From Marinobacter sp. NP-4(2019) (GTDB lineage: Bacteria > Pseudomonadota > Gammaproteobacteria > Pseudomonadales > Oleiphilaceae): a stretch of DNA of 64,000 bases. This document shows, piece by piece, positions 60,920 through 64,000 of the stretch. Made by a program: the position numbers and the translations under genes. The notes below the pieces were generated by a model, which had not been told where the DNA came from, did not search any database, and was given only the letters and a program-made list of their open reading frames with translations. Position 1 is the first letter of the stretch. Every line of letters begins with the position of its first letter. Location of the stretch: contig NZ_CP034142.1 of the NCBI RefSeq assembly GCF_003994855.1, positions 1,364,001 to 1,428,000 on the forward strand, read 5' to 3'.

Positions 60920-62641
60920 TTAAACCTGTTTATCGTTTTGTTCTCTGCTTGTGTCTTGTGGACCTGACTGGACATCAAGCCCTTCGAGCAGTAATTCGCA
61001 GGCGCGATCAGCCGCATCCTGAAAGGGTTCCAGAACAAGATCAACGCCCAGCAGCTTCAACTCTTCCGATTCCATTTTGCTTTGCGACACTGTCGCCACC
61101 TGGCCGGCGAACCCCGCTGCCCGGGTCAATTGAATAATCGTTTTCCGCATGTCCTCGGAGGAGACCCCGGTCTGGTGATGCGGAATGGCGGACACAACCC
61201 ACTTCGCGTGTCTGAGCGGTAACTCGGCCACAAACTCCGCATCCGTGACATCTCCGTATTCGGTATTCAATCCCAGATGCCGCCAGTATTTGATGGCGGC
61301 GGGATTGAAGTCCAGTCCCAACACCCTGATGCCCGCGGCTTTGAGACGAGTGGCGATGGCTGTACCCAGGCGGCCCAGACCAAAAATGATCACCTGATAA
61401 TGATCACCAGAGTGCTGTTCTGAAGACTGTTCACGGGGAGTGCCCGACCGTTCAAATATGTCGAGTAAAGGCTCAAACAGCCTGTAAAGTTGATGTGAAT
61501 AGGTGATCATGTAAGTTGACGCCGCGATAGTGACAATGCCGACCAGGGTGACCAGGCCGAGTACATCCTGCTGCATATGACCCAGGCTGATGCCCATGGC
61601 AACGAAAATGAGCGAAAACTCACTGATTTGAGCGACCGTCAGGCCGGCGAGAAAGCTGGTCCTTTTTCGGTACCCCATGGCTCCCATAATGATTATGACA
61701 ATCAGTGGGTTACCGATAAGAACAAACAGCGAGAAGAAGATTGCGCCGGAGATGTGAGAGCCCAGCAGCGACAAATCCAATTGTGCCCCCAGTGCGATAA
61801 AGAAAAACAGCAATAAGAAGTCGCGTAGTGGTGCCAGCCTGGCCGCGATACTTTCGCGATAGGGCGTGGAGGCCAGCGCCACACCGGCCAATAAGCCGCC
61901 CACTTCCTTGCCCAGACCCACCAGGTCGCCGAGTGCTGCAAACAATGCCGCTTGAGCGATGGCGTAAACGACCAGCAATTCGGGTGCTTTTGCCAGTTTT
62001 TCGGTGAGTGGATTGGCGATGTACCGGACAAACAGGATGACAAACAACAGCAAACCAATGCCGGAAATGGCCACACGCCAGACTGACGTGTTACTGGCAG
62101 GGTCGTGCCCCGTCCCTATACCGATCGCCGCCAGCACAATCATTGCCATGACAACGACAAGATCCTGGACAATCAGGAAACCCAGAGCGATCTGACCGTG
62201 CAAAGAGTCAATTTCCCGCTTATCCGAGAGCAGTTTGACGATGATGATCGTGGATGAAAAGGTGAGGGCGACCGCAACATAAATGCTGGTTATGTGGTCC
62301 AGGCCAATCGCCAGCCCGATAAAGTAGCCAAGGATGGATGTGAAAGCCACCTGGCCAAGCCCCGTGAGCACGGAAACTCCACCAATGGACCGAATCAGTT
62401 TCACATCCAGCTTGATACCCACCAGGAACAGAAGGACTGCAATCCCTAACTCGGAAAGAAGCTCGATCTGTTCCCGGGAATGAACAATATCCAGAACCGA
62501 TGGTCCTGCGATCAGGCCAACAGCTATAAAACTCACAATGAGCGGCTGTCTCAGCAATATGCCGATGAACCCGATGAAGGCCGCCAACACGAGAAGGGCT
62601 GCCACCTCAGTGAAGGAGGATTGCACGATCAAATCTAGCAA
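60920..62641 (-). CDS. Kef-type cation:proton antiporter with TrkA-N domain
   Basis: The 573-residue protein has an N-terminal Na+/H+-exchanger membrane domain of 12-13 helices (LAAFIGFIGILLRQPLIVSF, LVGLGKEVGGLLAGVALAST) and a C-terminal RCK/TrkA-N domain (VIIFGLGRLGTAIATRLKAAGI, LDFNPAAIKYWRHLGLNTEYGD). The start is TTG 62641 with AGGAG eight bases upstream. It resembles YbaL/KefB and probably exchanges K+ for H+. No KefF/KefG-like ancillary subunit is beside it. Confidence 0.92.
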   Translation of the reverse strand: MLDLIVQSSFTEVAALLVLAAFIGFIGILLRQPLIVSFIAVGLIAGPSVLDIVHSREQIELLSELGIAVLLFLVGIKLDVKLIRSIGGVSVLTGLGQVAFTSILGYFIGLAIGLDHITSIYVAVALTFSSTIIIVKLLSDKREIDSLHGQIALGFLIVQDLVVVMAMIVLAAIGIGTGHDPASNTSVWRVAISGIGLLLFVILFVRYIANPLTEKLAKAPELLVVYAIAQAALFAALGDLVGLGKEVGGLLAGVALASTPYRESIAARLAPLRDFLLLFFFIALGAQLDLSLLGSHISGAIFFSLFVLIGNPLIVIIIMGAMGYRKRTSFLAGLTVAQISEFSLIFVAMGISLGHMQQDVLGLVTLVGIVTIAASTYMITYSHQLYRLFEPLLDIFERSGTPREQSSEQHSGDHYQVIIFGLGRLGTAIATRLKAAGIRVLGLDFNPAAIKYWRHLGLNTEYGDVTDAEFVAELPLRHAKWVVSAIPHHQTGVSSEDMRKTIIQLTRAAGFAGQVATVSQSKMESEELKLLGVDLVLEPFQDAADRACELLLEGLDVQSGPQDTSREQNDKQV

Positions 62642-62686
62642 CGTTTATTCTCCTGATTCACATTCTCTGGTTCGCTCCCCTTCATG

Positions 62687-64000
62687 CTAGTTCAATCTGG
62701 CCGGCCATATGCGTCTGCGAACCCAGGTCTCGATTTCCAGGAGCACCAGCACGGTCACCCCGGCAAGACACGCGAAGATCAACATGTCCAGGGACAGCGC
62801 GCTGGTTTCAAAGGTGTCATGGAACCACGGCAGGTAGGTGAATAGTAGTTGCAGGGCCACAACTGTCGCCACAGCACCTAACACGACTGGCGTTCCCAAT
62901 ACACCGCGAAGGGTGATGGAAGCTGTATCCAGGTAGCGCACGGCAAACAGGTAGAAAACCTCCATAGCCACCAGCGTATTGACGGCCAGGGTGCGGGCCA
63001 TGCTCTGGTCACCATGGTGGTGCATGGCCCAGAACCAAGCTGCGAAGATGCCCGTCAGGAACAGCAGCGACACGAGAAACACCCGCCAGACCAGAAACCC
63101 CTGCAGCAGGGACTGTTCTCTTGGCCGGGGAGGGCGTTTCATAACATCCGGCTCTGGCGGTTCAAAGGCAAGTGTCATGGCCAGGACAACGGAACTGACC
63201 ATGTTGACCCAGAGAATCTGCAGCGCCGAAATGGGCAACGCCAATCCCAGCAGTAGTGCGGTGATAAGGCTGATGGATTCACCGCCGTTTATGGGCAGCA
63301 TGAACGCGATGCCCTTTTTCAGGTTGTTGTAGACCGTACGGCCTTCACGGACAGCAGCGGCGATGCTGGCGAAGTTATCGTCCAGCAATACGACGGATGA
63401 GGCCTCCCGCGCAGCTTCTGACCCTTTTACGCCCATGGCGATGCCCACATCGGCCCGCTTCAGTGCTGGTGCGTCGTTGACGCCGTCGCCAGTCATGGCA
63501 ACAACCCCATGCTGCGCTTGCAGGGCCTCCACCAGCCTAAGCTTGTGTTCCGGGCTGGTGCGGGCGAACACGTCCACTTCAGTTGCCAGTTGTTGTAACG
63601 CTTCAGTGCTCAGATCATCCAGTTCTTTCCCGGTTAATACCCGCTCACTGTTCCGCAGCCCCAGTTTGCGGGCAATGGCACCTGCGGTCAGGGCATGGTC
63701 GCCGGTGATCATTTTTACGCGGATACCCGCGTCATGGCAGTCCGAGATGGCCCGAATGGCCTCCTGCCGGGGTGGGTCCAGCAATCCCACCAGGCCCAGC
63801 AGTTCCACGCCGGTATCCAGGTCTTCCACCGCCAGGTCCGTGGTGCCACGGGGGACTGGCTTGCGGGCCAGGGCCAGTACCCTCAGGCCTTCCGAGGCCA
63901 GGTCAGCAATCACCTGATTCCAGCGGGTTCGATCCAGGGCGGCGTTATCGCCGTTTGCCGTTAACTCAGCCCCGCACATATCGAGAATCCGCTCCGGGGC
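62687..64000 (-). CDS. Type II P-type cation ATPase, C-terminal part (5' end outside window)
   Basis: The frame is open to the window end (APERILDM before MCGAEL), so about 438 residues are visible. Present are part of the nucleotide-binding domain, the hinge MITGDHALTAGA, the Mg site TGDGVNDAPALKRADVGIAMG, and the last six or so membrane helices, with LPINGGESISLITALLLG and LQILWVNMVSSVVLAMTLAFEP. The phosphorylation motif is outside. The closest families are PacL-like Ca2+ and H+/Na+-type pumps; the ion cannot be fixed from this part. Confidence 0.9.
   Translation of the reverse strand, partial: APERILDMCGAELTANGDNAALDRTRWNQVIADLASEGLRVLALARKPVPRGTTDLAVEDLDTGVELLGLVGLLDPPRQEAIRAISDCHDAGIRVKMITGDHALTAGAIARKLGLRNSERVLTGKELDDLSTEALQQLATEVDVFARTSPEHKLRLVEALQAQHGVVAMTGDGVNDAPALKRADVGIAMGVKGSEAAREASSVVLLDDNFASIAAAVREGRTVYNNLKKGIAFMLPINGGESISLITALLLGLALPISALQILWVNMVSSVVLAMTLAFEPPEPDVMKRPPRPREQSLLQGFLVWRVFLVSLLFLTGIFAAWFWAMHHHGDQSMARTLAVNTLVAMEVFYLFAVRYLDTASITLRGVLGTPVVLGAVATVVALQLLFTYLPWFHDTFETSALSLDMLIFACLAGVTVLVLLEIETWVRRRIWPARLN

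Noticed and set aside
1..64000. tRNA, rRNA, CRISPR, insertion-sequence or prophage content
   Set aside because: No cloverleaf, repeat-spacer array, transposase or phage structural gene was recognised by eye; a dedicated search could still find small RNAs.

Overview
The window reads as chromosomal DNA of a marine gammaproteobacterium, most likely Marinobacter or a close relative. This is inferred from the moderately high GC, the gammaproteobacterial housekeeping genes (rluF, arfB, a YeeN-type yebC), the PA2778/PA2779-type pair, an MmsR-type valine operon and a complete Tad locus. Coding density is high. No rRNA, tRNA, CRISPR array, insertion sequence or prophage was recognised. No gene-free stretch exceeds 300 bases; the longest are about 52792-53089 and 56091-56376, both described below.

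1-8153 is a signalling and housekeeping block. It opens with a minus-strand three-gene operon: a membrane histidine kinase with an ethylene-receptor-like N-terminal domain, a stand-alone CheY/Rcp1-like receiver, and a receiver-GGDEF-EAL protein cut by the window start. Then come rluF, a PAS-GGDEF diguanylate cyclase, arfB, a fetAB-like ABC exporter whose membrane gene carries a frameshift in a G run, and a COG0523 GTPase behind a perfect Zur-type palindrome.

8150-22038 is mixed. It holds an AraC regulator with two secreted proteins (choice-of-anchor-D and DUF6160-like), a methyltransferase, the PA2779/PA2778-type pair, a periplasmic phospholipase D-like protein, a PP2C phosphatase, a glutamine amidotransferase, a CAP-domain lipoprotein, a YebC-family protein, a Sel1-repeat protein, an oxygen-binding di-iron (ODP-type) protein preceded by an FNR/Anr-like site, and an SRPBCC protein.

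22221-39021 is a catabolic region. A divergent mmsR regulator faces a valine-degradation run: mmsA, acyl-CoA dehydrogenase, enoyl-CoA hydratase, 3-hydroxyisobutyryl-CoA hydrolase, mmsB. A quinone-reductase-like dehydrogenase and a proline-racemase-family enzyme follow. Then come an acyl-CoA synthetase, a thioesterase, an alpha/beta hydrolase and a full Liv-type ABC importer (livG, F, K, H, M). Two sites sharing a TTTACGTAwAC core precede the synthetase and livG, suggesting one regulator.

39268-54457 is a Tad/Flp pilus locus: an AraC protein with a receiver-like domain, flp, prepilin peptidase, an unusual AAA+ ATPase, cpaB, secretin, a small lipoprotein, a TadG-like gene split by a second G-run frameshift, two TadE/F pseudopilins, tadZ, A, B, C, D, and a large lipoprotein with a fibronectin-like tail.

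54496-64000 holds a hipBA toxin-antitoxin pair whose promoter lies under repeated operator palindromes, a methyltransferase, an azoreductase divergent from a LysR regulator, a glutathione transferase divergent from a WYL regulator, a Kef-type antiporter and the C-terminal part of a P-type cation ATPase cut by the window end.
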